Assembly: GCF_051020975.1 (NCBI RefSeq)
Contig: NW_027478167.1
Span: forward strand, 62,001 to 126,000
Direction of reading: 5' to 3'
From: Osmia lignaria lignaria
Taxonomy: Eukaryota > Arthropoda > Insecta > Hymenoptera > Megachilidae
Length of the DNA stretch: 64,000 bases
Shown in pieces: positions 1 through 14,161 of the stretch. The translations under genes and the position numbers were made by a program. The notes beneath the pieces were generated by a model. That model saw only the letters and a program-made list of their open reading frames with translations. It searched no databases and was not told where the DNA came from. The stretch's first letter is position 1. Each line of letters starts with the position of its first letter.

Positions 1-2800
1 GTCTCTTAACATTTTGCCATAGCTCGCTTCGTTTCCGAGATATTTGCAGATTTATCTCGAGGGAAGGGGCCTGACGGACATATTTCGAGATATTTCTTCT
101 TCTTGTTGTCCTTCTTCTGCACAGCTAAGCTGGAAGTGGCATTTTCAGCTCGCAATAGTGCAGAGTTATCTCAAAGAAAGGGGCCACGGTGTTTCTGTAT
201 CTCTATTATGTTGGTGCGGCTTCGGAACTTTTAAATATCTTGATATATCTCGAGAACTACGCGTCTGATCAAAAAATATCATAGAACATAAAAAGTAGGA
301 AACATAATTCTCTACAAAAAAGGTCTCTTAACATTTTGCCATAGCTCGCTTCGTTTCCGAGATATTTGCAGATTTATCTCAAGGGAAGGGGCCTGACGGA
401 CATATTTCGAGATATTTCTTCTTCTTGTTGTTCTTCTTCTGCACAGCTAAGCTGGAAGTGGCATTTGCGGCTCGCACTAGTGCAGAGTTATCCCAAAGAA
501 AGGGGCCACGGTGTTTCTGTATCTCTATTATGTTGGTGCGGCTTCGGAACTTTTAAATATCTTGATATATCTCGAGAACTACGCATCTGATCAAAAAATA
601 TCATAGAACATAAAAAGTAGGAAACTTAATTCTCTACAAAAAAGGTCTCTTAACATTTTGCCATAGCTCGCTTCGTTTCCGAGATATTTGCAGATTTATC
701 TCGAGGGAAGGGGCCTGACGGACATATTTCGAGATATTTCTTCTTCTTGTTGTTCTTCTTCTGCACAGCTAAACTGGAAGTGGCATTTCCAGCTCGCAAT
801 AGTGCAGAGTTATCTCAAAGAAAGGGGCCACGGTGTTTCTGTATCTCTATTATGTTGGTGCGGCTTCGGAACTTTTAAATATCATGATATATCTCGAGAA
901 CTACGCATCTGATCAAAAAATATCATAGAACATAAAAGTAGGAAACTTAATTCTCTACAAATAAGGTCTCTTAACATTTTGCCATAGCTCGCTTCGTTTC
1001 CGAGATATTTGCAGATTTATCTCAAGGGAAGGGGCCTGACGTGCATATTTCGAGATATTTCTTCTTCTTGTTGTCCTTCTTCTGCACAGCTAAGCTGGAA
1101 GTGGCATTTTCAGCTCGCAATAGTGCAGAGTTATCTCAAAGAAAGGGGCCACGGTGTTTCTGTATCTCTATTATGTTGGTGCGGCTTCGGAACTTTTAAA
1201 TATCTTGATATATCTCGAGAACTACGCGTCTGATCAAAAAATATCATAGAACATAAAAAGTAGGAAACATAATTCTCTACAAAAATGGTCTCTTAACATT
1301 TTGCCATAGCTCGCTTCGTTTCCGAGATATTTGCAGATTTATCTCAAGGGAAGGGGCCTGACGGACATATTTCGAGATATTTCTTCTTCTTGTTGTTCTT
1401 CTTCTGCACAGCTAAGCTGGAAGTGGCATTTGCGGCTCGCACTAGTGCAGAGTTATCCCAAAGAAAGGGGCCACGGTGTTTCTGTATCTCTATTATGTTG
1501 GTGCGGCTTCGGAACTTTTAAATATCTTGATATATCTCGAGAACTACGCATCTGATCAAAAAATATCATAGAACATAAAAAGTAGGAAACTTAATTCTCT
1601 ACAAAAAAGGTCTCTTAACATTTTGCCATAGCTCGCTTCGTTTCCGAGATATTTGCAGATTTATCTCGAGGGAAGGGGCCTGACGGACATATTTCGAGAT
1701 ATTTCTTCTTCTTGTTGTTCTTCTTCTGCACAGCTAAACTGGAAGTGGCATTTCCAGCTCGCAATAGTGCAGAGTTATCTCAAAGAAAGGGGCCACGGTG
1801 TTTCTGTATCTCTATTATGTTGGTGCGGCTTCGGAACTTTTAAATATCATGATATATCTCGAGAACTACGCATCTGATCAAAAAATATCATAGAACATAA
1901 AAGTAGGAAACTTAATTCTCTACAAATAAGGTCTCTTAACATTTTGCCATAGCTCGCTTCGTTTCCGAGATATTTGCAGATTTATCTCAAGGGAAGGGGC
2001 CTGACGTGCATATTTCGAGATATTTCTTCTTCTTGTTGTCCTTCTTCTGCACAGCTAAGCTGGAAGTGGCATTTTCAGCTCGCAATAGTGCAGAGTTATC
2101 TCAAAGAAAGGGGCCACGGTGTTTCTGTATCTCTATTATGTTGGTGCGGCTTCGGAACTTTTAAATATCTTGATATATCTCGAGAACTACGCGTCTGATC
2201 AAAAAATATCATAGAACATAAAAAGTAGGAAACATAATTCTCTACAAAAAAGGTCTCTTAACATTTTGCCATAGCTCGCTTCGTTTCCGAGATATTTGCA
2301 GATTTATCTCAAGGGAAGGGGCCTGACGGACATATTTCGAGATATTTCTTCTTCTTGTTGTTCTTCTTCTGCACAGCTAAGCTGGAAGTGGCATTTGCGG
2401 CTCGCACTAGTGCAGAGTTATCCCAAAGAAAGGGGCCACGGTGTTTCTGTATCTCTATTATGTTGGTGCGGCTTCGGAACTTTTAAATATCTTGATATAT
2501 CTCGAGAACTACGCATCTGATCAAAAAATATCATAGAACATAAAAAGTAGGAAACTTAATTCTCTACAAAAAAGGTCTCTTAACATTTTGCCATAGCTCG
2601 CTTCGTTTCCGAGATATTTGCAGATTTATCTCGAGGGAAGGGGCCTGACGGACATATTTCGAGATATTTCTTCTTCTTGTTGTTCTTCTTCTGCACAGCT
2701 AAACTGGAAGTGGCATTTCCAGCTCGCAATAGTGCAGAGTTATCTCAAAGAAAGGGGCCACGGTGTTTCTGTATCTCTATTATGTTGGTGCGGCTTCGGA
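1..2800 (+). repeat. Left copy of 3540-bp (11-monomer) super-repeat
   Basis: Positions 1 to about 2800 match 3541 to about 6340 at a constant offset of 3540 bp. The match includes rare markers. The alpha monomer at 966 and its partner at 4506 both end in CAAAAATGG. The alpha monomers at 1931 and 5471 both lack that T. The first clear differences are in the gamma-like monomer (TTTTAAAT against TCTTAAAT, then GCATCTG against GATTCTG). The trimer array was therefore itself duplicated as a unit of at least eight monomers. The unit length is 11 monomers counting 2575-3540. Confidence 0.88.
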
Positions 2801-3540
2801 ACTTTTAAATATCTTGATATATCTCGAGAACTACGCATCTGATCAAAAAATATCATAGAACATAAAAAGTAGGAAACTTAATTCTCTACAAAAAAGGTCT
2901 CTTAACATTTTGCCATAGCTCGCTTCGTTTTCGAGATATTTGCAGATTTATCTCAAGGGAAGGGGCCTGACGGACATATTTCGAGATATTTCTTCTTCTT
3001 GTTGTTCTTCTTCTGCACAGCTAAGCTGGAAGTGGCATTTGCAGCTCGCAATAGTGCAGAGTTATCTCAAAGAAAGGGGCCACGGTGTTTCTGTATCTCT
3101 ATTATGTTGGTGCGGCTTCGGAACTTTTAAATATCTTGATATATCTCGAGAACTACGCATCTGATCAAAAAATATCATAGAAAATAAAAAGTAGGAAACT
3201 TAATTCTCTACAAAAAAGGTCTCTTAACATTTTGCCATATCTCGCTTCGTTTCCGAGATATTTGCAGATTTATCTCAAGGGACGGGGCCTAACGGACATA
3301 TTTCGAGATATTTCTTCTTCTTGTTGTTCTTCTTCTGCACAGCTAAGCTGGAAGTGGCATTTGCGGCTCGCACTAGTGCAGAGTTATCTCAAAGAAAGGG
3401 GCCACGGTGTTTCTGTATCTCTATTATGTTGGTGCGGCTTCGGAACTTTTAAATATCTTGATATATCTCGAGAACTACGCATCTGATCAAAAAATATCAT
3501 AGAACATAAAAAGTAGGAAACTTAATTCTCTACAAAAAAG

Positions 3541-6340
3541 GTCTCTTAACATTTTGCCATAGCTCGCTTCGTTTCCGAGATATTTGCAGATTTATCTCGA
3601 GGGAAGGGGCCTGACGGACATATTTCGAGATATTTCTTCTTCTTGTTGTCCTTCTTCTGCACAGCTAAGCTGGAAGTGGCATTTTCAGCTCGCAATAGTG
3701 CAGAGTTATCTCAAAGAAAGGGGCCACGGTGTTTCTGTATCTCTATTATGTTGGTGCGGCTTCGGAACTTTTAAATATCTTGATATATCTCGAGAACTAC
3801 GCGTCTGATCAAAAAATATCATAGAACATAAAAAGTAGGAAACATAATTCTCTACAAAAAAGGTCTCTTAACATTTTGCCATAGCTCGCTTCGTTTCCGA
3901 GATATTTGCAGATTTATCTCAAGGGAAGGGGCCTGACGGACATATTTCGAGATATTTCTTCTTCTTGTTGTTCTTCTTCTGCACAGCTAAGCTGGAAGTG
4001 GCATTTGCGGCTCGCACTAGTGCAGAGTTATCCCAAAGAAAGGGGCCACGGTGTTTCTGTATCTCTATTATGTTGGTGCGGCTTCGGAACTTTTAAATAT
4101 CTTGATATATCTCGAGAACTACGCATCTGATCAAAAAATATCATAGAACATAAAAAGTAGGAAACTTAATTCTCTACAAAAAAGGTCTCTTAACATTTTG
4201 CCATAGCTCGCTTCGTTTCCGAGATATTTGCAGATTTATCTCGAGGGAAGGGGCCTGACGGACATATTTCGAGATATTTCTTCTTCTTGTTGTTCTTCTT
4301 CTGCACAGCTAAACTGGAAGTGGCATTTCCAGCTCGCAATAGTGCAGAGTTATCTCAAAGAAAGGGGCCACGGTGTTTCTGTATCTCTATTATGTTGGTG
4401 CGGCTTCGGAACTTTTAAATATCATGATATATCTCGAGAACTACGCATCTGATCAAAAAATATCATAGAACATAAAAGTAGGAAACTTAATTCTCTACAA
4501 ATAAGGTCTCTTAACATTTTGCCATAGCTCGCTTCGTTTCCGAGATATTTGCAGATTTATCTCAAGGGAAGGGGCCTGACGTGCATATTTCGAGATATTT
4601 CTTCTTCTTGTTGTCCTTCTTCTGCACAGCTAAGCTGGAAGTGGCATTTTCAGCTCGCAATAGTGCAGAGTTATCTCAAAGAAAGGGGCCACGGTGTTTC
4701 TGTATCTCTATTATGTTGGTGCGGCTTCGGAACTTTTAAATATCTTGATATATCTCGAGAACTACGCGTCTGATCAAAAAATATCATAGAACATAAAAAG
4801 TAGGAAACATAATTCTCTACAAAAATGGTCTCTTAACATTTTGCCATAGCTCGCTTCGTTTCCGAGATATTTGCAGATTTATCTCAAGGGAAGGGGCCTG
4901 ACGGACATATTTCGAGATATTTCTTCTTCTTGTTGTTCTTCTTCTGCACAGCTAAGCTGGAAGTGGCATTTGCGGCTCGCACTAGTGCAGAGTTATCCCA
5001 AAGAAAGGGGCCACGGTGTTTCTGTATCTCTATTATGTTGGTGCGGCTTCGGAACTTTTAAATATCTTGATATATCTCGAGAACTACGCATCTGATCAAA
5101 AAATATCATAGAACATAAAAAGTAGGAAACTTAATTCTCTACAAAAAAGGTCTCTTAACATTTTGCCATAGCTCGCTTCGTTTCCGAGATATTTGCAGAT
5201 TTATCTCGAGGGAAGGGGCCTGACGGACATATTTCGAGATATTTCTTCTTCTTGTTGTTCTTCTTCTGCACAGCTAAACTGGAAGTGGCATTTCCAGCTC
5301 GCAATAGTGCAGAGTTATCTCAAAGAAAGGGGCCACGGTGTTTCTGTATCTCTATTATGTTGGTGCGGCTTCGGAACTTTTAAATATCATGATATATCTC
5401 GAGAACTACGCATCTGATCAAAAAATATCATAGAACATAAAAGTAGGAAACTTAATTCTCTACAAATAAGGTCTCTTAACATTTTGCCATAGCTCGCTTC
5501 GTTTCCGAGATATTTGCAGATTTATCTCAAGGGAAGGGGCCTGACGTGCATATTTCGAGATATTTCTTCTTCTTGTTGTCCTTCTTCTGCACAGCTAAGC
5601 TGGAAGTGGCATTTTCAGCTCGCAATAGTGCAGAGTTATCTCAAAGAAAGGGGCCACGGTGTTTCTGTATCTCTATTATGTTGGTGCGGCTTCGGAACTT
5701 TTAAATATCTTGATATATCTCGAGAACTACGCGTCTGATCAAAAAATATCATAGAACATAAAAAGTAGGAAACATAATTCTCTACAAAAAAGGTCTCTTA
5801 ACATTTTGCCATAGCTCGCTTCGTTTCCGAGATATTTGCAGATTTATCTCAAGGGAAGGGGCCTGACGGACATATTTCGAGATATTTCTTCTTCTTGTTG
5901 TTCTTCTTCTGCACAGCTAAGCTGGAAGTGGCATTTGCGGCTCGCACTAGTGCAGAGTTATCCCAAAGAAAGGGGCCACGGTGTTTCTGTATCTCTATTA
6001 TGTTGGTGCGGCTTCGGAACTTTTAAATATCTTGATATATCTCGAGAACTACGCATCTGATCAAAAAATATCATAGAACATAAAAAGTAGGAAACTTAAT
6101 TCTCTACAAAAAAGGTCTCTTAACATTTTGCCATAGCTCGCTTCGTTTCCGAGATATTTGCAGATTTATCTCGAGGGAAGGGGCCTGACGGACATATTTC
6201 GAGATATTTCTTCTTCTTGTTGTTCTTCTTCTGCACAGCTAAACTGGAAGTGGCATTTCCAGCTCGCAATAGTGCAGAGTTATCTCAAAGAAAGGGGCCA
6301 CGGTGTTTCTGTATCTCTATTATGTTGGTGCGGCTTCGGA
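3541..6340 (+). repeat. Right copy of 3540-bp (11-monomer) super-repeat
   Basis: This is the partner of 1-2800, read as identical block for block until the gamma-like monomer starting at 6115. After that point the array continues with gamma (6437), alpha (6758) and beta (7080) instead of the two general-type monomers that follow the left copy. The duplication boundary therefore lies within or just after the 6115 monomer. Confidence 0.86.
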
Positions 6341-8688
6341 ACTCTTAAATATCTTGATATATCTCGAGAACTACGATTCTGATCAAAAAATATCATAGAA
6401 CATAAAAAGTAGGAAACTTAATTCTCTACAAATAAAGTCTCTTAACATTTTGCCATAGCTCGCTTCGTTTCCGAGATATTTGCAGATTTATCTCGAGGGA
6501 AGGGGCCTGACGGACATATTTCGAGATATTTCTTCTTCTTGTTGTTCTTCTTCTGCACAGCTAAACTGGAAGTGGCATTTCCAGCTCGCAATAGTGCAGA
6601 GTTATCTCAAAGAAAGGGGCCACGGTGTTTCTGTATCTCTATTATGTTGGTGCGGCTTCGGAACTTTTAAATATCATGATATATCTCGAGAACTACGCAT
6701 CTGATCAAAAAATATCATAGAACATAAAAGTAGGAAACTTAATTCTCTACAAATAAGGTCTCTTAACATTTTGCCATAGCTCGCTTCGTTTCCGAGATAT
6801 TTGCAGATTTATCTCAAGGGAAGGGGCCTGACGTGCATATTTCGAGATATTTCTTCTTCTTGTTGTCCTTCTTCTGCACAGCTAAGCTGGAAGTGGCATT
6901 TTCAGCTCGCAATAGTGCAGAGTTATCTCAAAGAAAGGGGCCACGGTGTTTCTGTATCTCTATTATGTTGGTGCGGCTTCGGAACTTTTAAATATCTTGA
7001 TATATCTCGAGAACTACGCGTCTGATCAAAAAATATCATAGAACATAAAAAGTAGGAAACATAATTCTCTACAAAAATGGTCTCTTAACATTTTGCCATA
7101 GCTCGCTTCGTTTCCGAGATATTTGCAGATTTATCTCAAGGGAAGGGGCCTGACGGACATATTTCGAGATATTTCTTCTTCTTGTTGTTCTTCTTCTGCA
7201 CAGCTAAGCTGGAAGTGGCATTTGCGGCTCGCACTAGTGCAGAGTTATCCCAAAGAAAGGGGCCACGGTGTTTCTGTATCTCTATTATGTTGGTGCGGCT
7301 TCGGAACTTTTAAATATCTTGATATATCTCGAGAACTACGCATCTGATCAAAAAATATCATAGAACATAAAAAGTAGGAAACTTAATTCTCTACAAAAAA
7401 GGTCTCTTAACATTTTGCCATAGCTCGCTTCGTTTCCGAGATATTTGCAGATTTATCTCGAGGGAAGGGGCCTGACGGACATATTTCGAGATATTTCTTC
7501 TTCTTGTTGTTCTTCTTCTGCACAGCTAAACTGGAAGTGGCATTTCCAGCTCGCAATAGTGCAGAGTTATCTCAAAGAAAGGGGCCACGGTGTTTCTGTA
7601 TCTCTATTATGTTGGTGCGGCTTCGGAACTTTTAAATATCATGATATATCTCGAGAACTACGCATCTGATCAAAAAATATCATAGAACATAAAAGTAGGA
7701 AACTTAATTCTCTACAAATAAGGTCTCTTAACATTTTGCCATAGCTCGCTTCGTTTCCGAGATATTTGCAGATTTATCTCAAGGGAAGGGGCCTGACGTG
7801 CATATTTCGAGATATTTCTTCTTCTTGTTGTCCTTCTTCTGCACAGCTAAGCTGGAAGTGGCATTTTCAGCTCGCAATAGTGCAGAGTTATCTCAAAGAA
7901 AGGGGCCACGGTGTTTCTGTATCTCTATTATGTTGGTGCGGCTTCGGAACTTTTAAATATCTTGATATATCTCGAGAACTACGCGTCCGATCAAAAAATA
8001 TCATAGAACATAAAAAGTAGGAAACATAATTCTCTACAAAAAAGGTCTCTTAACATTTTGCCATAGCTCGCTTCGTTTCCGAGATATTTGCAGATTTATC
8101 TCAAGGGAAGGGGCCTGACGGACATATTTCGAGATATTTCTTCTTCTTGTTGTTCTTCTTCTGCACAGCTAAGCTGGAAGTGGCATTTGCGGCTCGCACT
8201 AGTGCAGAGTTATCCCAAAGAAAGGGGCCACGGTGTTTCTGTATCTCTATTATGTTGGTGCGGCTTCGGAACTTTTAAATATCTTGATATATCTCGAGAA
8301 CTGCGCATCTGATCAAAAAATATCATAGAACATAAAAAGTAGGAAACTTAATTCTCTACAAAAAAGGTCTCTTAACATTTTGCCATAGCTCGCTTCGTTT
8401 CCGAGATATTTGCAGATTTATCTCGAGGGAAGGGGCCTGACGGACATATTTCGAGATATTTCTTCTTCTTGTTGTTCTTCTTCTGCACAGCTAAACTGGA
8501 AGTGGCATTTCCAGCTCGCAATAGTGCAGAGTTATCTCAAAGAAAGGGGCCACGGTGTTTCTGTATCTCTATTATGTTGGTGCGGCTTCGGAACTCTTAA
8601 ATATCTTGATATATCTCGAGAACTACGCATCTGATCAAAAAATATCATAGAACATAAAAAGTAGGAAACTTAATTCTCTACAAAAAAG

Positions 8689-11600
8689 GTCTCTTAACAT
8701 TTTGCCATAGCTCGCTTCGTTTCCGAGATATTTGCAGATTTATCTCGAGGGAAGGGGCCTGACGGACATATTTCGAGATATTTCTTCTTCTTGTTGCTCT
8801 TCTTCTGCACAGCTAAGCTGGAAGTGGCATTTGCGGCTCGCACTAGTGCAGAGTTATCTCAAAGAAAGGGGCCACGGTGTTTCTGTATCTCTATTATGTT
8901 GGTGCGGCTTCGGAACTTTTAAATATCTCGATATATCTCGAAAACTACGCTTCTGATCAAAAAATATCGTAGAACATAAATTGTAGGAAACATAATTCTC
9001 TACAAAAAAGGTCTCTTAAGATTTTGCCATAGCTCGTTTCGTTTTCGAGATATTTGCAGATATATCTCAAGGGAAGGGGCCTGGCGGACATATTTCGAGA
9101 TATTTCTTCTTCTTGTTGTTCTTCTTCTGCACAGCTAAACTGGAAGTGGCATTTCCAGCTCGCAATAGTGCAGAGTTATCTCAAAGAAAGGGGCCACGGT
9201 GTTTCTGTATCTCTATTATGTTGGTGCGGCTTCGGAACTCTTAAATATCTTGATATATCTCGAGAACTACGCATCTGATCAAAAAATATCATAGAACCTA
9301 AAAAGTAGGAAACTTAATTCTCTACAAATAAAGTCTCTTAACATTTTGCCATAGCTCGCTTCGTTTCCGAGATATTTGCAGATTTATCTCAAGGGAAGGG
9401 GCCTGACGGACATATTTCGAGATATTTCTTCTTCTTGTTGTTCTTCTTCTGCACAGCTAAGCTGCAAGTGGCATTTGCAGCTCGCAATAGTGCAGAGTTA
9501 TCTCAAAGAAAGGGGCCACGGTGTTTCTGTATCTCTATTATGTTGGTGCGGCTTCGGAACTTTTAAATATCTCGATATATCTCGAAAACTACGCTTCTGA
9601 TCAAAAAATATCACAGAACCTAAAAAGTAGGAAACTTAATTCTCTACAAATAAAGTCTCTTAACATTTTGCCATAGCTCGCTTCGTTTCCGAGATATTTG
9701 CAGATTTATCTCAAGGGAAGGGGCCTGACGGACATATTTCGAGATATTTCTTCTTCTTGTTGTTCTTCTTCTGCACAGCTAAGCTGCAAGTGGCATTTGC
9801 AGCTCGCAATAGTGCAGAGTTATCTCAAAGAAAGGGGCCACGGTGTTTCTGTATCTCTATTATGTTGGTGCGGCTTCGGAACTTTTAAATATCTTGATAT
9901 ATCTCGAGAACTACGCATCTGATCAAAAAATATCATAGAACATAAAAAGTAGGAAACTTAATTCTCTACAAAAAAGGTCTCTTAACATTTTGCCATAGCT
10001 CGCTTCGTTTCCGAGATATTTGCAGATTTATCTCAAGGGAAGGGGCCTGACGGACATATTTCGAGATATTTCTTCTTCTTGTTGTTCTTCTTCTGCACAG
10101 CTAAGCTGGAAGTGGCATGTGGAGGTCGCAATAGTGCAGAGTTATCTCAAAGAAAGGGGCCACGGTGTTTCTGTATCTCTATTATGTTGGTGCCGCTTCG
10201 GAACTTTTAAATATCTTGATATATCACGAGAACTACGCATCTGATCAAAAAATATCATAGAACATAAAAAGTAGGAAACTTAATTCTCTACAAAAAAGGT
10301 CTCTTAACATTTTGCCATAGCTCTCTTCGTTTCCGAGATATTTGCAGATTGATCTCAAGGGAAGGGGCCTGACGGACATATTTCGAGATATTTCTTCTTC
10401 TTGTTGTTCTTCTTCTGCACAGCTAAGCTGGAAGTGGCATTTGCAGCTCGCAATAGTGCAGAGATATCTCAAAGAAAGGGGCCACGGTGTTTCTGTACCT
10501 CTATTATGTTGGTGCAGCTTCGGAGCTTTTAAATATCTCGATATATCTCGAAAACTACGCTTCTGATCAAAAAATATCATAGAACATAACTTGTAGGAAA
10601 CATAATTCTCTACAAAAAAGGTCTCTTAACATTTTGCCATAGCTCGCTTCGTTTCCGAGATATTTGCAGATATATCTCAAGGGAAGGGGCCTGACGGACA
10701 TATTTCGAGATATTTCTTCTTCTTGTTGTTCTTCTTCTGCACAGCTAAACTGGAAGTGGCATTTCCAGCTCGCAATAGTGCAGAGTTATCTGAAAGAAAG
10801 GGGCCACGGTGTTTCTGTATCTCTATTATGTTGGTGCGGCTTCGGAACTTTTAAATATCTTGATATATCTCGAGAACTACGCATCTGATCAAAAAATATC
10901 ATAGAACATAAAAAGTAGGAAACTTAATTCTCTACAAAAAAGGTCTCTTAACATTTTGCCATAGCTCGCTTCGTTTCCGAGATATTTGCAGATTTATCTC
11001 GAGGGAAGGGGCCTGACGGACATATTTCGAGATATTTCTTCTTCTTGTCGTTCTTCTTCTGCACAGCTAAGCTGGAAGTGGCATTTGCAGCTCGCAATAG
11101 TGCAGAGTTATCTCAAAGAAAGGGGCCACGGTGTTTTTGTACCTCTATTATGTTGGTGCAGCTTCGGAGCTTTTAAATATCTCGATATATCTCGAAAACT
11201 ACGCTTCTGATCAAAAAATATCATAGAACATAACTTGTAGGAAACATAATTCTCTACAAAAAAGGTCTCTTAACATTTTGCCATAGCTCGCTTCGTTTCC
11301 GAGATATTTGCAGATATATCTCAAGGGAAGGGGCCTGACGGACATATTTCGAGATATTTCTTCTTCTTGTTGTTCTTCTTCTGCACAGCTAAACTGGAAG
11401 TGGCATTTCCAGCTCGCAATAGTGCAGAGTTATCTGAAAGAAAGGGGCCACGGTGTTTCTGTATCTCTATTATGTTGGTGCGGCTTCGGAACTTTTAAAT
11501 ATCTTGATATATCTCGAGAACTACGCATCTGATCAAAAAATATCATACAACATAAAAAGTAGGAAACTTAATTCTCTACAAAAAAGGTCTCTTAACATTT

Positions 11601-14161
11601 TGCCATAGCTCGCTTCGTTTCCGAGATATTTGCAGATTTATCTCGAGGGAAGGGGCCTGACGGACATATTTCGAGATATTTCTTCTTCTTGTTGCTCTTC
11701 TTCTGCACAGCTAAGCTGGAAGTGGCATTTGCGGCTCGCACTAGTGCAGAGTTATCTCAAAGAAAGGGGCCACGGTGTTTCTGTATCTCTATTATGTTGG
11801 TGCGGCTTCGGAACTTTTAAATATCTCGATATATCTCGAAAACTACGCTTCTGATCAAAAAATATCATAGAACATAAATTGTAGGAAACATAATTCTCTA
11901 CAAAAAAGGTCTCTCAAGATTTTGCCATAGCTCGTTTCGTTTTCGAGATATTTGCAGATATATCTCAAGGGAAGGGGCCTGGCGGACATATTTCGAGATA
12001 TTTCTTCTTCTTGTTGTTCTTCTTCTGCACAGCTAAACTGGAAGTGGCATTTCCAGCTCGCAATAGTGCAGAGTTATCTCAAAGAAAGGGGCCACGGTGT
12101 TTCTGTATCTCTATTATGTTGGTGCGGCTTCGGAACTTTTAAATATCTTGATATATCTCGAGAACTTCGCATCTGATCAAAAAATATCATAGAACATAAA
12201 AAGTAGGAAACTTAATTCTCTACAAAAAAGGTCTCCTAACATTTTGCCATAGCTCGCTTCGTTTCCGAGATATTTGCAGATTTATCTCAAGGGAAGGGGC
12301 CTGACGGACATATTTCGAGATATTTCTTCTTCTTGTTGTTCTTCTTCTGCACAGCTAAGCTGGAAGTGGCATTTGCAGCTCGCAACAGTGCAGGGTTATC
12401 TCAAAGAAAGAGGCCACGGTGTTTCTGTACCTCTATTATGTTGGTGGAGCTTCGGAACTTTTAAATATCTCGATATATCTCGAAAACTACGCTCCTGATC
12501 AAAAAATATCATAGAACGTAAATTGTAGGAAACATAATTCTCTACAAAAAAGGTCTCTTAACATTTTGCCATAGCTCGCTTCGTTTCCGAGATATTTGCA
12601 GATTTATCTCAAGGGAAGGGGTCTGACGGACATATTTCGAAATATTTCTTATTCTTGTTGTTCTTCTTCTGCACAGCTAAGCTGGAAGTGGCATGTGGAG
12701 GTCGCAATAGTGCAGAGTTATCTCAAAGAAAGGGGCCACGGTGTTTCTGTATCTCTATTATGTTGGTGCGGCTTCGGAACTTTTAAATATCTCGATATAT
12801 CTCGAAAACTACGCTTCTGATCAAAAAATATCATAGAGCGTAAATTGTAGGAAACATAATTCTCTACAAAAAAGGTCTCTTAACATTTTGCCGTAGCTCG
12901 CTTCGTTTCCGAGATATTTGCAGATTTATCTCAAGGGAAGGGGTCTGACGGACATATTTCGACATATTTCTTCTTCTTGTTGTTCTTCTTCTGCACAGCT
13001 AAGCTCGAAGTGGCATTTGCAGCTCGCAATAGTGCAGAGTTATCTCAAAGAAAGGGGCCACGGTGTTTCTGTATCTCTATTATGTTGGTGCGGCTTCGGA
13101 ACTTTTAAATATCTTGATATATCTCGAGAACTACGCATCTGATCAAAAAATATCATACAACATAAAAAGTAGGAAACTTAATTCTCTACAAAAAAGGTCT
13201 CTTAACATTTTGCCATAGCTCGCTTCGTTTCCGAGATATTTGCAGATATATCTCAAGGGAAGGGGCCTGACGGACATATTTCGAGATATTTCTTCTTCTT
13301 GTTGTTCTTCTTCTGCACAGCTAAGCTGGAAGTGGCATTTCCAGCTCGCAATAGTGCAGAGTTATCTCAAAGAAAGGGGCCACGGTGTTTCTGTATCTCT
13401 ATTATGTTGGTGCGGCTTCGGAACTTTTAAATATCATGATATATCTCGAGAACTACGCATCTGATCAAAAAATATCATAGAACATAAAAGTAGGAAACTT
13501 AATTCTCTACAAATAAGGTCTCTTAACATTTTGCCATAGCTCGCTTCGTTTCCGAGATATTTGCAGATTTATCTCAAGGGAAGGGGCCTGACGTGCATAT
13601 TTCGAGATATTTCTTCTTCTTGTTGTCCTTCTTCTGCACAGCTAAGCTGGAAGTGGCATTTTCAGCTCGCAATAGTGCAGAGTTATCTCAAAGAAAGGGG
13701 CCACGGTGTTTCTGTATCTCTATTATGTTGGTGCGGCTTCGGAACTTTTAAATATCTTGATATATCTCGAGAACTACGCGTCTGATCAAAAAATATCATA
13801 GAACATAAAAAGTAGGAAACATAATTCTCTACAAAAATGGTCTCTTAACATTTTGCCATAGCTCGCTTCGTTTCCGAGATATTTGCAGATTTATCTCAAG
13901 GGAAGGGGCCTGACGGACATATTTCGAGATATTTCTTCTTCTTGTTGTTCTTCTTCTGCACAGCTAAGCTGGAAGTGGCATTTGCGGCTCGCACTAGTGC
14001 AGAGTTATCCCAAAGAAAGGGGCCACGGTGTTTCTGTATCTCTATTATGTTGGTGCGGCTTCGGAACTCTTAAATATCTTGATATATCTCGAGAACTACG
14101 CATCTGATCAAAAAATATCATAGAACATAAAAAGTAGGAAACTTAATTCTCTACAAAAAAG
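8689..14161 (+). repeat. HOR block B, copy 1 (17 monomers, 5473 bp)
   Basis: This is a long ordered series of distinct monomers. 8689 has TTGCTCTTC and ATCGTAGAAC. 9011 has CTGGCGGAC. 9333 and 9655 have AAGCTGCAAG. 9977 has CATGTGGAGGTCGC and TGCCGCTTC. 10299 has GATTGATCTC and AGAGATATC. 10943 has TTGTCGTTC and GTTTTTGTACC. 12553 has CGAAATATTTCTTATTC. 12875 has TTTCGACATATTTC. The order recurs from 14162 with deletions. Monomers 13197, 13518 and 13840 form one misplaced trimer of the block A type, including its one-base deletion and the CAAAAATGG tail, so sequence has moved between blocks. Confidence 0.85.

Larger units (their letters stand above)
1..8688 (+). repeat. HOR block A: 965-bp trimer array
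   Basis: Three monomer types alternate. Type beta has GCGGCTCGCACTAGTG and TTATCCCAAAG (starts 323, 1288, 2253, 3863, 4828, 5793, 7080, 8045). Type gamma has AAACTGG, ATCATGATAT and a one-base deletion in its tail (645, 1610, 4185, 5150, 6437, 7402). Type alpha has GACGTGCAT, TTGTCC and GCGTCTG (966, 1931, 4506, 5471, 6758, 7723). The trimer is 965 bp because gamma is 321 bp. Irregular monomers interrupt the order: gamma-like copies lacking the deletion at 2575, 6115 and 8367, general-type copies at 2897 and 3219, and alpha-like copies at 1 and 3541. Stretches of a trimer copy are base-identical to the next over hundreds of bases, so amplification was recent. Confidence 0.92.

Noticed and set aside
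44..268. The roughly 74-codon plus-strand open frame in this and most other monomers as a protein gene
   Set aside because: It starts with TTG, not ATG, and has no recognisable domain. It is broken by stops or indels in at least a dozen copies, and changes fall at all codon positions. It is best explained as a by-product of conserved satellite DNA.
10245..10580. Minus-strand open frame of 111 codons, repeated at 15396-15731
   Set aside because: It is the complement of satellite sequence; the second occurrence is simply copy 2 of HOR block B. There is no start context, domain or codon signature.
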